Shown: positions 53,066 through 63,297 of the stretch, piece after piece
Position numbering within the stretch: the stretch's first letter is position 1
Layout: each line of letters begins with the position of its first letter
Source of the DNA: Candida dubliniensis CD36
Taxonomy: Eukaryota > Ascomycota > Pichiomycetes > Serinales > Debaryomycetaceae
DNA length: 64,000 nt
Reading direction: 5' to 3'
Assembly: GCF_000026945.1 (NCBI RefSeq)
Contig: NC_012864.1
Coordinates: 558,001-622,000, forward strand
Position numbers and translations under genes: made by a program
Notes under the pieces: model-generated
What the model saw: the letters and a program-made list of their open reading frames with translations, nothing else
Told to the model about the DNA's origin: nothing
The model's database searches: none

Positions 53066-53742
53066 TTGTTTTTTCGGGTTTGTCTAGTAATAATTTGGTG
53101 ATTTATAACTTTCTTTCAAAAGAAGCAGATTTAACTAATGAATTCACTCAGGTAAAAATAAGAACTATCAAAAAAAGATGTGATTAAATAAAGAAAGGGA
53201 TGTAAATATATATCAATAATCAAATTATAAAAAAAAAAAAATTAGAATCGTATACAGAATATAAATACTTTACAGAGCTTGTTCACGAGAAAATGTTTGA
53301 TAGCAAAATAAACTAGTAACGATATTCTAGGTCTTTCTTCTTGATGATGATGAATAATGATTATGACCACAGTTATTATTGCAAATCTGTTGATTGTATT
53401 ATGGTTGTGGTTGATATAAAGAAATATTGGTTCAGGATGATTTGTAATGAGTATGTTTTTTTTTCTCAGTTGATTTTTTTTTTTTTTTTGCCCTTAAAAT
53501 GAAGAAGAGAGAAATGGAGTTGGTGATGATTTAGCAGAAAAAAAAATATTCTCGTTTTCTGTAAGATCACACGACCATTCTAGTCTGTATCAAATAACTG
53601 TTTTAGGGAGTGATACTAGGATAAGCTTATTGCTATAACCAGGCTAATACCGAAGTATCTAACTATTGAATATTTGTTGGTTTAAACTATCTACATTTTA
53701 CGAATGATACTACCTGTTGAAACTCTATTTAAGCAATACCCA
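53066..53742. promoter_or_regulatory. MNN1 3' end and BYE1 promoter
   Basis: 677 bp between two minus-strand genes. Long T runs at 53457-53464 and 53475-53489 and an A12 run at 53229-53240. No gene or RNA recognised. Confidence 0.5.
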
Positions 53743-56145
53743 TTATTCAGTTCCTACCCAAATATCACCTAAATAATCAAACAAGGCTATTTCATCCTGA
53801 TTATATTCCACTAATATACCTTCTAGCGTATTATCTTTAATCTTATTGTTGTCGTTTTTGTCATCCTTCTCGTCAGGGCGCTTTTGTGGCCCACCAACAC
53901 TTGAGTAAGCACACCACATGTACCTTCGACAATACCCTGATTCCCAGAACCAACCATTAGTCGGTTCATCCATTGCATTTTTACGATCTTGCAAGTCTGG
54001 ATCTAATGGTGGTACAATAGCATGAGTTATTCTCAACGGATTATAATAAAAAGTTCTAAATTGGTCTGCAGTTTGTAAATGCTTCAAGCGAGTCTTCTTT
54101 TCCGCTTCTTTTTCAAAATCAACTTCATCTGCTTGATGACAAAACCGGAACCCTGAATTTATCCATAATAAACTATGATTATCATCACTACTGATATGGC
54201 CTGGATGAGGCGTACAAATCTCTTTTGAATGATGCCACGTTCCATCTTTACGGGCTCGATCTTGTGGAGGAGTTAATTCACCAATCGCGGCTGCAAAATT
54301 GTTATCGAAATAGTACTCTTCATCACCATTAATGGCAAAACCTAACCAAAATAATTCTTTATCTCCCCAAACTTTCCCTGTAATCGGTCCAATGAGATTG
54401 ATTTGTGTGATCATTAAAATTGAGTTCAAATGTTTATCTTTGTTAATCATGACCAACCCAGACTCCATATAATGTTGTAAACCTCTGAATAGTTCTCTGG
54501 TAGTAGTATAGTTTGTCATTATGGGAATATCAAACATTATTTGATCGACTGTTGATGGACCCATTCTTTCGAAAAATTTACCATCCTCGAGTGATCTTTT
54601 TTGAAATACTGATCGATCTTTGAAAAAATATGTCCCTGTGGTTTGATAATTTTTCAATTGGAAGAAAAATTCTGGAGGTTGCATTAAAACAGTATCAACA
54701 TCAATCAATATAAACTCACTAAACGAATTGAACAAACTAGCTAATAACTTATTACCGAATCGAGAAAACTTCCCTCGATAATTCTTATGAATGGAATTAT
54801 AGGCATTCACAAACCAAACTTCCTGTGGTTGTAGTCCTTTCCCTTGTGAATTGATATATTTATCACCAAATAAATGGGCAACTTTTTCAAATGAATGTGG
54901 TAGAGATCGGAAATCTTCTTGTGCAGCAGTGACTATTTTCCGTTTGGATTTTTCATTAACATCGTCATAATATACAATTTGAATGGGTAATTTGTTATCT
55001 AGGGCTCGCAATAAATGTATAAGATTCGCAGCATAATCAGAATGTTGATTCCCAATAGTTAAAACTATCCCTCTACCATTGAACTTGTTTTTAAATTGTT
55101 TTAAAAATGGCTCTGCAGCATTATTTGAATGTTGGGTCTTTTTGGTAGTTTTTTGCATTGGATCATGATTCAAAATTTCATAATAATTCGGTGGTTCATG
55201 ATAAACTTTCCCTGTCCATCGTTCATAAACTGGGTATTCTTTGGATATCCAAGGGTAAACTCTATGTTCAAATGTTGATGATTTGGTAACCATCAAGTCA
55301 ACCAAAGCCTCCTTGTCTGTCAATTCTAATTTATCTATTTTAGTCTTGTCAGAAGTTTCACTTTCTCGATGAAGATTTTGCACTAACTTTTGTTGGTTGG
55401 TAATAAATTGGTTTATCTTGTTGATTTGAGGGGTTTCGTCATTTGTTATATAGCATTTGTTGAAAATTCTAAAAGTTGATAATCGATTAACAATCTCTTG
55501 TTCAAACTTTTGGTGCATATAATCTGTAAACATGGATTTTTGCAACTTTTCCAATTCTTTACTGTAATCTTCTTCTTTGAGTTTTTGCTTCATTTTATCA
55601 AATTTTTCTTGTATAATTAGTTCTTTTACTTTGTTAAACTCTTGATACTCTTTAGTTTTTTTATCAAAATTTACATCATATTTTGTATCAGGATTGAAAT
55701 GCCAATTTACATCTTGAGCGAAAACATTTTTGAAATATAAATCACATCGTTCTTTAAATGATAACGTTCCCAAGACTGTCTCAAGCTTGTGATTGGTAAA
55801 AATATCATCGTATATATTTGAATTTAAATCTTTTGTTCGTTTGGTAGTGTTTTGGAACGTGCTCTTTATTAATGATTCGTAAAGTGTATGGTTTTTGAAG
55901 TTGCTGATATGTTGTTGATCATTTGCTGAATTATCAACCAATGGTGATAATATAGATTTCAGTGGAGACTCGTTCTCCTCATGTAGATTATCGTATATAT
56001 TATAAATGGAATAAGACAGCAAATGACTTTCGGTGTTGTAGTAATTTGAATTTATGAAATATAAGATGAAAAATATCCATATCGATGCACCAGTGAATAA
56101 AACCCATTTCAGGCGTTGTCTGTTCCTAATAAGTTTTCGAATCAT
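53743..56145 (-). CDS. MNN1: alpha-1,3-mannosyltransferase, MNN1 family
   Basis: 800 residues from ATG 56145; the frame extends to a GTG at 56193, which I reject. Golgi type II protein: a basic tail (MIRKLIRNRQRLKW), a signal anchor at about 14-32 (WVLFTGASIWIFFILYFI), a Lys/Glu-rich coiled stem, then the family 71 catalytic domain. The DXD motif is in FILIDVDTVLMQPPE, with VWGDKELFWLG and CTPHPGHIS. It is a paralogue of the gene at 38775-41000, sharing most catalytic blocks and the C-terminal LGDIWVG. It carries extra sequence in the stem and near the C-terminus (DEKDDKNDNNKIKDN). The symbol follows remembered C. albicans gene order. Confidence 0.9.
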   Translation of the reverse strand: MIRKLIRNRQRLKWVLFTGASIWIFFILYFINSNYYNTESHLLSYSIYNIYDNLHEENESPLKSILSPLVDNSANDQQHISNFKNHTLYESLIKSTFQNTTKRTKDLNSNIYDDIFTNHKLETVLGTLSFKERCDLYFKNVFAQDVNWHFNPDTKYDVNFDKKTKEYQEFNKVKELIIQEKFDKMKQKLKEEDYSKELEKLQKSMFTDYMHQKFEQEIVNRLSTFRIFNKCYITNDETPQINKINQFITNQQKLVQNLHRESETSDKTKIDKLELTDKEALVDLMVTKSSTFEHRVYPWISKEYPVYERWTGKVYHEPPNYYEILNHDPMQKTTKKTQHSNNAAEPFLKQFKNKFNGRGIVLTIGNQHSDYAANLIHLLRALDNKLPIQIVYYDDVNEKSKRKIVTAAQEDFRSLPHSFEKVAHLFGDKYINSQGKGLQPQEVWFVNAYNSIHKNYRGKFSRFGNKLLASLFNSFSEFILIDVDTVLMQPPEFFFQLKNYQTTGTYFFKDRSVFQKRSLEDGKFFERMGPSTVDQIMFDIPIMTNYTTTRELFRGLQHYMESGLVMINKDKHLNSILMITQINLIGPITGKVWGDKELFWLGFAINGDEEYYFDNNFAAAIGELTPPQDRARKDGTWHHSKEICTPHPGHISSDDNHSLLWINSGFRFCHQADEVDFEKEAEKKTRLKHLQTADQFRTFYYNPLRITHAIVPPLDPDLQDRKNAMDEPTNGWFWESGYCRRYMWCAYSSVGGPQKRPDEKDDKNDNNKIKDNTLEGILVEYNQDEIALFDYLGDIWVGTE

Positions 56146-58843
56146 GTCAGAGGACAATGTTAATATGGAAACACTAGGACTAAAAGTCACCACGATATTT
56201 TTGTAAATATTTCAACAAAAAAAGTGGCTCTTCTGAAGAATAAAGGTCTATAAGTATTTATTTTATAATTTTAAAAATACTCAGGTAAGAAATGATATAA
56301 AAATAAGGAGATATAAAAATTTTTAAACCACATCACATTCGTGCCTGTCTTTTTAAATCTTTCAGTTGTTTAAGCCTTGTTTGAATATTAATTAACAGCC
56401 ACTATGGCATTATTTTTTAAAAAATTACAAAAATAGCAATGCATGAACAAGAATGGCTAATAAATGTAAGCCTATTTTTAGTCAATTTAAATCTGTTTGG
56501 TATTGATAAACAAAAACATAGATTAATCAAGAACTTCCACTTCTACAATGTTATTAAGATACGTGTTTAGTATTTGCTAATTCTACTATAAATAACTAAA
56601 TTGAACAAAACAGTAAATAAACAAGCAAATCTTTTCAAAAAAAAAAAAAATTAAGTTAATCAAATAATAGTAGATGCATAAATCTCAACTATTGTTTCAT
56701 TCTTTTAGTCTTTCGGTATGAATGCATCAACGTGTTTTCTCAAGTACTAAAATTGTGTTTTTTTTTTTTTTTTTGGGTGCAAGATTTTTGCAGTTGTCAA
56801 CAACTTACAAGAATATTCAGCATGATCACAACTATGGAACAATTTTGTAACCCACACACACACACATAAAAGTATACCCGCATATGCTTTCCGATTCTTC
56901 CTTTGTCGTGAAGAGAATTTTTCTTTTATATTCTTCTATCGCATCCCTATCTCTCTTCGGTATCTTATCAGCATATATAAGGTTTTGTGTCATTACTAAT
57001 CCTGCTACAAGGTTAGATCATGTGATGTTGTTCAATAATTGTAACCCTCATTTCTGAAACGTTTCTTGTAAAAGAAGTATAATCCACAGATTGATGCAAG
57101 ACTGTTGAAGAGGGAGAAGGTAATCTAAAACTTCAAATATTAAACTGCCTCCTGGGCTCTTTGTTTATCAAATAGATTGTGCTCATAACTATTGAACTAA
57201 CCTGTGTATTACCAGAAAAAGCAAAAAAACTAATTAAACAAATTGATTTATAGTTGCTACTTAAAACTCTCTTATTGTTAATGGTTTTAGAACAACGTGG
57301 AGGATTATGATAAAAAGAAAATTTAGTAAATAATTAGTTCTGAGAAATCAAGAACTAAAAATCCTGTGTACATGTGTTAGACTCTGTTTAGTTTAGTTAT
57401 GGTGTTAGTAGTTGTAGTTGTGGATAGCAAAAATCTCGTAAATGTATCAGATGAGTTTTTCTCAAGCACGTGTTATTTCTCACTCGAATTGGTTCCTTCT
57501 TTTTGCAACTACCAGTAGACTCCAGCTAGTGATATCTTGGTGATGTTTAAAGAGTCTGTTCTTTATTGTTTGGGATACAAAGGAAGCAAAAAAAAGAAGG
57601 GGAGAGGGGGGGGAGAACAAGAACTCAATTAAAAATAACTCTTTTTGAGAGAGTGCTCATGCATAATGCACAATATATAAGCGACAAGAATACTACCAAG
57701 TGTGTGTTGGTAATGCAAGAAGTATCATTTAGAGATATTTAAACCTCTGCAAAACTAGATCAATCTCAATCTCTGATTCTTTTTTTTTTTCTTGAAATGT
57801 GTATCGTGGAACGTACTGGTGTACATATTATTGATCATTAATCAAAGTCTCCTTATACTCACAACGTCGTGCAGGTAAACGAAACACCAAACATATTCTT
57901 GGATTAGAAAAAATTGCTGGTGGTGTACTTCAACAATTGTCGGAGTTGATGTCTAACTTAAGTATTATCAATAGTGTATGAAAAAGGAGAAATATCTGAA
58001 ACTTTGGTTATTATACATAAAATCTAAAAATTTTGTGCAATGGTTGAGGAGTTTTCGTAAAGCCTATACATTTATAGTCTAGTCTCTCAATTGATAAACA
58101 TCAAGTCACACGATTAATTTGATTCTTAAAAAAGATACAACAACATTCAAATCACGTAAAGTATTATGTAAACCCAACAAACGTTTATGGGTATAACGAA
58201 TAACCTTTTTGTGAACTGTTTTATGCCAAGGAGATGTTAAGGCATATAATAGTAATATATGGTGATGCTTTTTATTAGCCACCTCGTAAAACTGAAAAGG
58301 TTTATAAATAGAGACTTATTGTGATAAGTAAACTACGTTAATAGCTCGTATTTTCTCTAGGAAAGTATATACCTATATCTTAGTTGACAGCAAAGGCGTC
58401 AGGAAGGGTATATACAAGTGTCCAACTCTAGTGATCTGATGATCCTCCGCAGTCCGCTAACCAAGAGGCCTGAGCTAGAGTTGGTGTTGTTCTTGTTACC
58501 TCACAGTTATTGGTATAAGTACTAAAGGATTTGGGTACGTAAATCGCTATCACAGGGAAAGTGTCTTAAGCGCAATGAGAGAACTTAACTAAGCTAATAA
58601 TATGTTGATCTCGAAACCTGCTCTATGGGGAAAAGGAACATATTACAAATTATTTACCATTATTGTAAACACTAATCTGACTAAATATTCATCTTACTTG
58701 GTATTCTTCTACCGTTGAGAAGCATTGTTTTTTCGTTCATGTTATTTCCGCACTGAAAAAAGAAACAACACCAAAAACAAACCCTAATTTCTCGTCTTTG
58801 AAACAAAACTACGTGATGTTTATCTTCTGTTAAACAAAAACAA
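56146..58843. promoter_or_regulatory. long divergent region between MNN1 and the FAR1-type gene
   Basis: 2.7 kb with no supported protein gene. It holds an A14 run (56637-56650), a T16 run (56758-56774), a CA repeat (56854-56866), a poly-G stretch (57601-57612), a CACGTG box (57467-57472) and, at 58422-58484, a 10-bp perfect inverted repeat with snoRNA-like boxes. The GC-richer part from about 58390 to 58620 looks different from its surroundings and could be a noncoding RNA gene or a regulatory core. Confidence 0.5.
58422..58484. ncRNA. candidate structured RNA element (inverted repeat with C/D-like boxes)
   Basis: CCAACTCTAG at 58422-58431 pairs perfectly with CTAGAGTTGG at 58475-58484. Inside, CTGATGA (58436-58442) resembles a C box and CTGA (58470-58473) a D box. 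CCTC and GAGG can pair within the loop. At 63 nt it is short for a box C/D snoRNA, and the boxes are not set symmetrically against the stem. It may instead be a DNA palindrome. No guide target was searched. Confidence 0.28.
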
Positions 58844-59443
58844 ATGTCCAACAATCATTTACAACCTCCTAATAATTCCCATGAAGATTCTTCACAAATA
58901 ACAACTATATCTGATATTTCTTGTCTGAAGATCCTGACTCTTGCAGATCTTGAACCATTTTGTATAGGAACAGGAACAACACCACGAGTTCATTTACAAT
59001 GTCGTTATTATCGATTCCCTAATGAAGATAGTTTTGAAACTTGGTTAGATGATCGGAAACAAGTAGTTCATTGGATTTGTCGACAAAAGAAACCTCATAA
59101 AAATTCAGCCTTTTTAGAATATAGAGAATATGAATGTAATTTTGCTGGCAGGTATACTCAAACTAGTGCTAATCATATTAATACCACCAATGATTTACAA
59201 CAACAAAATGGGGATGGTACAAATGAGACAACACCAGCACCTATAAAAAAGAGGAAAAGAAAACCAACGATTAAAATCAATTGTCCGGCTAAAATCCAAA
59301 TGAAAATAACCCCAAAAGATCCTGATGGAATTTACGTTACTTGGATTTATAAACATAATCATGACGTTGGTACTGAAGAATATTTTAATCTGAGTAGAGA
59401 AAAGAAAAATGCAAAAAGAAAGAGTAAAAAAAGAAAGAGGTAA
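58844..59443 (+). CDS. FAR1/WRKY-GCM1-type zinc-finger DNA-binding protein
   Basis: 199 residues. The fold pattern is that of the FAR1/WRKY-GCM1 zinc domain: an N-terminal strand region (HLQCRYYRFPNEDSFETWL), Cys in HWICRQKK, Cys in YECNFAGRY, then, after an Asn/Gln/Thr-rich insert, Cys in KINCPAKI and the His pair in YKHNHDVG. Basic clusters precede the third Cys (KKRKRK) and end the protein (KNAKRKSKKRKR). In fungi this domain occurs in Aft/Rcs1-like factors and in Mutator-like (MULE) transposases. Here there is no transposase domain, so it may be a domesticated DNA-binding module. Note that CTG codons such as 58925-58927 and 58934-58936 should be Ser. No target can be named. Confidence 0.8.
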   Translation: MSNNHLQPPNNSHEDSSQITTISDISCLKILTLADLEPFCIGTGTTPRVHLQCRYYRFPNEDSFETWLDDRKQVVHWICRQKKPHKNSAFLEYREYECNFAGRYTQTSANHINTTNDLQQQNGDGTNETTPAPIKKRKRKPTIKINCPAKIQMKITPKDPDGIYVTWIYKHNHDVGTEEYFNLSREKKNAKRKSKKRKR

Positions 59444-59841
59444 TAGTGTACTCCCTCTAAAAAGGACGAGTTGTTATGTAATGGAAGTTTGATTTCCCAA
59501 AAAAAGACACACATTAGATGAAGCTTACAACCAATAGCCCATGTAATATTAAGATGTTGCTATAATTGTTTCAAAAGACATAGATATATAATATTATAAT
59601 GATTTACAACAATCTTTTTTAAATACCTTACTAGTCATTACAGTTAAACATAATGATTTATTTCAAATAAACATCTCACGTATAAAAATTATACAACAAA
59701 TAGAACAAAATTAAAAAACTTCTTCTTCCTCTTCCTTCAAAATAGATATAAAAAAAAATTACCAACCAAGATAATAAAACCAAAATACAAAAAATTCCAA
59801 TCCTTAAAAAAAAAACACCAAACAAATAAAAAACAAAAAAA
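59444..59841. terminator. convergent 3' region of the FAR1-type gene and IFH1
   Basis: 398 bp, very AT-rich, with ATATAATATTATAA elements near 59586-59600 and several A runs close to the IFH1 stop. Nothing else seen. Confidence 0.5.
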
Positions 59842-62451
59842 CTATAAACCTTGTATCAATTCCATCAAGTCACGATCATCTCCGAACAACTCTTCAACAT
59901 CTGCCAATGCTGTTTCACTGAATAACCCTGACTTAGTTGGCCTATACCCTTGAGAAACTGCCTCAACTATTGATGCCCTACGTCTTTCAATTTTAGATTG
60001 ACTTTGGCGACGTATAGGTTGTTGTTTCTTTATGTGACCACTACCGTTAAACTTCTTGTCAACATTTGAATGACGATGATTGAGATGATGATTATTATCA
60101 TTATCTTGATATATATGATTATTATATAGCACCGACTTATTTCTGAATGCACCCAAGGGGATCTTTTTCTTATTTTGATTATTATTGAAATCTCGCCATA
60201 TTTTCACATCATTTTCATCATCATTGTCCAACTCACTCACATTTAATAATTCATCTAATCCCAATGCCAGATCGTCAGATGATATCATCAGTGATGCATT
60301 TGTTGGTCCAACCACTATACTCTTGCGTGAATTGGTGGCAAGAGATGATGCCATTGATGACGTGGTCGGTAGACCGGCTCCATTTGGTGAATTCACTATG
60401 CTAGTAGAATGAGAAGCACCACTTTGGACAGCACTTCTTGGTTCTTGTGATTTATTCAATTGCAATGTTCTTGTTGACAATCCATCAATTACTCCAAATG
60501 GTTTACAATCAACAGTAACCCATGAACCCAATTTAGGAGGTCTATAATCAGCAGTTTTCGAAGATAACACCTCTGTTGCCTTTTTAGATGATCCAACCAA
60601 ACTGTTGTTTGACGATGATTTCGGTAAACTCTCATCAACATCAGTAGATTCACTACTATCATAATTATCATCGTCATCAGATCCTACTCCAAGGCCAGCA
60701 CCAAGTTCTTGGATAGTCATTGGTGAATCACTGTATGCCTTGTAAAGTGAATTACCATGATGTATAGGCTTGGTCTTACTCTTAAATGTATTATCGTTTT
60801 CAATTTGCTCAAATAATTCATCAGCTCCAGTAATTGCTTTAGTAGACAACGCCTTCTTATTCTGTTTGTTTTTTCTATTTTTGATAACTGGTTTAGGGTT
60901 GTTGTTTTTTTCGTCAGCTTCTTCACTTGATGATTCGTTATCAGAACTAAAGAAATAGTTCCATAAATAAGAATCATCATCTTCATCACTGTTGTGGTTG
61001 CTATTGGATCTCTGTTTTATTTTATCTTTTTTCAGTTTATCACTATCTCCTTTATGATGACTACTCTTCGTTCCATTACCGATACTCCCATTTTTATCAT
61101 CAAACAAGGGAACATCAAAGTTGATCAAATCAATATAATCATCTTCATCGTAATCACTGCCACCAGAAGCACTGCTTTCATATTTAACAATAGGTTTACT
61201 ACGATCTTCTCCAATGCCTTTGAAAGAATTCACAATGCGATTAGTAGTTGAGAAATCACTATCAAAAGTGTGCAAATCATCCTCATCTTCTTCTTCATTT
61301 TCATTTTCATCAAACCCGTTGGTTTCAAATTCATTCACAAGATATTTCTCTTCTTCTTTCAAAAATGGATCGTTTTCGTCATCATCGTCATCATCTCCAT
61401 TATTGCGTTCTTCTTCTTCTTCAATGCTAGAAGAAATAAGTGAATCATTACGATGTGGTTGGTCGTTTTCTTTAATGATTGGGGGTAGAAACTCGTCTGC
61501 ATCATTTTCAGCTTGCAAGGTTGCTAGCAACTCATTGTCATCAATCTCATAATCTTCATCTGAATTCAACTCTTCTTCGTTGATTTTTGGAACATCTATT
61601 AAATGATGATCAAATTCAAATTCCAAAGAAGGAACATTGGTTGAGTCCACAGGAATCTCGGGTGAGTAATCCACTTCTTCACCAATATCTTCTTCTTCTG
61701 GCTCTCTAATATGAGTTTGTTGATGATCTGCATCTACTTCCTCATTCTCACCAGTATCAAATTCAAATTTAAAATTAATGTCGGGAAGAACTGCATCCGA
61801 CCTTCTTCTACCATATTTTAAAAAACTCGTTTTTCTTGGTTTCAATTTTTTCATACTAGCAACATCGTCTTCATTGTCAGAGTCAGATAGAGGTTCAGAT
61901 TCAGAATCAGAGCTCGAGGCAATGGCGTTATCATTACTTTCATTCTTTGGTTTGCTTTTTAATCCCTTTCTGGCTCGGGCCACTTTTAACGCATGTGCTT
62001 TTTGTTGTGCCTGTAATTTAACAAAATCAACATCAGAATCATCATCGGAGGAGCTAAACATGGCCTCATCGGAATCCCCATCTGATGAAGTTGAACTGAA
62101 AATATTCTTATTATTCTTCTCATCTTCATCATCATCATTGCTACTTGAATCCTGTGGTTTTTTGCCAATTAATGAATATAACCCATCAAGATGATGATGC
62201 TCAGTTTCATCATCTTCATCTTCATCTTCATCATCATCATCGTCATCATCGCTATCATTTTCGATGTCTTCATCACTATCTTCATTACTATCTGAATTAA
62301 CATTGTAGCTAGACCAAGTTACAGTTTTTCTAGGAATAGTCTTTTTCACTTTCTTCCCAACTGTTTTCCTCCCCTTCCCACCAGTGAAGGAAGGTGACAT
62401 TGATTTTCTGGAAAATTTGTTATTAGTGTTGTCACTATTTTTATAACCCAT
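59842..62451 (-). CDS. IFH1: Ifh1-like coactivator of ribosomal protein genes
   Basis: 869 residues, highly acidic and Ser/Asp/Glu-rich with many (DDDDDD), (EEEE) and SSD tracts, as in Ifh1/Crf1. Recognisable parts: a basic N-terminus (KGRKTVGKKVKKTIPRKTVT); the segment YRPPKLGSWVTVDCKPFG near 650-670, followed by FGVIDGLSTRTLQL; and a conserved C-terminus (RRRASIVEAVSQGYRPTKSG, then ALADVEELFGDDRDLMEL). Ifh1 binds Fhl1 to activate ribosomal protein genes under TOR control; in Candida, Cbf1 is part of this circuit. The assignment rests on composition, motifs and position. The start ATG at 62451 is the first in frame. Confidence 0.82.
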   Translation of the reverse strand: MGYKNSDNTNNKFSRKSMSPSFTGGKGRKTVGKKVKKTIPRKTVTWSSYNVNSDSNEDSDEDIENDSDDDDDDDEDEDEDDETEHHHLDGLYSLIGKKPQDSSSNDDDEDEKNNKNIFSSTSSDGDSDEAMFSSSDDDSDVDFVKLQAQQKAHALKVARARKGLKSKPKNESNDNAIASSSDSESEPLSDSDNEDDVASMKKLKPRKTSFLKYGRRRSDAVLPDINFKFEFDTGENEEVDADHQQTHIREPEEEDIGEEVDYSPEIPVDSTNVPSLEFEFDHHLIDVPKINEEELNSDEDYEIDDNELLATLQAENDADEFLPPIIKENDQPHRNDSLISSSIEEEEERNNGDDDDDDENDPFLKEEEKYLVNEFETNGFDENENEEEDEDDLHTFDSDFSTTNRIVNSFKGIGEDRSKPIVKYESSASGGSDYDEDDYIDLINFDVPLFDDKNGSIGNGTKSSHHKGDSDKLKKDKIKQRSNSNHNSDEDDDSYLWNYFFSSDNESSSEEADEKNNNPKPVIKNRKNKQNKKALSTKAITGADELFEQIENDNTFKSKTKPIHHGNSLYKAYSDSPMTIQELGAGLGVGSDDDDNYDSSESTDVDESLPKSSSNNSLVGSSKKATEVLSSKTADYRPPKLGSWVTVDCKPFGVIDGLSTRTLQLNKSQEPRSAVQSGASHSTSIVNSPNGAGLPTTSSMASSLATNSRKSIVVGPTNASLMISSDDLALGLDELLNVSELDNDDENDVKIWRDFNNNQNKKKIPLGAFRNKSVLYNNHIYQDNDNNHHLNHRHSNVDKKFNGSGHIKKQQPIRRQSQSKIERRRASIVEAVSQGYRPTKSGLFSETALADVEELFGDDRDLMELIQGL

Positions 62452-63159
62452 TATTGTCTATCGTAAAATGGAAAAAAAAAAATGTATGTAATAAAATAAA
62501 CTAAAATAAAATAAAATAATGCCTTGTGAATATAAAACTAGATATCACACCCCTCTTTGTAAATTCTTGCTAGGTTTCTCTCTAGTTATTGTATTGATTT
62601 AAATTGCTATAATGAAATGATTTGTAAAATAAGTAAATATGAATGGATTTTTAGTATTATTTCTAAAATTATACATAATCTGCAATTTTTTTTAAGGAAA
62701 AAAAAAACACTAAAAAAACAGATACAAGATTATTGAATATACTCCTTTCTATTATAAGTTAATATAAAAAGGAAATTCTTCTTGATCGATTTATTGAATG
62801 GAATTTGTGGATGGATTATCAAAATTAAATACAAGTATTTGTATGTAAGTATGAAAATCCTTGATAAGAAGTTGTATGTTACTCTTATATATCGACAGGG
62901 TTGTTTCAAAAACTCGTTTGTTTCAAATGTAATGTCAAAGAGGTATTAGAAGAGCAATCAAAAAGAATAACGAATATACTTTCAAAAAGCCCTTGTTGGA
63001 TAAAATGGGGGAAAATGTGGATTGGTTGTAAAAAATAAGGAAATCCTTTTAAGATTAAATTGGAAAAAAGATGGGCAGCCCAAAAGGAAAAAAAAAAATT
63101 TTGTATTTTCTTTCTGAGGGAAATTTAATTTAGTTTTATAATTAACTTTCTTTTTTTTT

Positions 63160-63184
63160 GTGTGTGCACACACACACACACACA
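63160..63184. repeat. GT/CA dinucleotide palindromic stretch
   Basis: A short GT run passes directly into a CA run, so the centre GTGTGTGCACACAC is self-complementary. It may extrude as a hairpin or adopt Z-DNA. Noncoding. Confidence 0.8.
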
Positions 63185-63260
63185 ACTTCAAACAATAAAC
63201 AATAAACATTAAATAAGATGAGCAGCAAAAAATATTTAAAACCTTTTTCCTGTCAAATCA

Positions 63261-63297
63261 GGTCGGTCGGTCGGTCCAGTCAGTCCATCGGTCGGTC
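63261..63297 (+). repeat. GGTC tetranucleotide repeat cluster
   Basis: Three GGTC units followed by CAGTCAGTCC and two more GGTC units. Distinct GC-richer island in AT-rich intergenic DNA upstream of IFH1. Confidence 0.7.

Noticed and set aside
56146..56193. Longer N-terminus for MNN1
   Set aside because: It starts with GTG; the ATG at 56145 gives the usual short cytosolic tail before the signal anchor.
58422..58484. tRNA or hammerhead ribozyme reading of the inverted repeat
   Set aside because: The minus strand has a TAGCTCAG-like A-box start, but no T-arm (GGTTCGANTCC) is present. CTGATGA is present, but the GAAA needed for a hammerhead core is missing.
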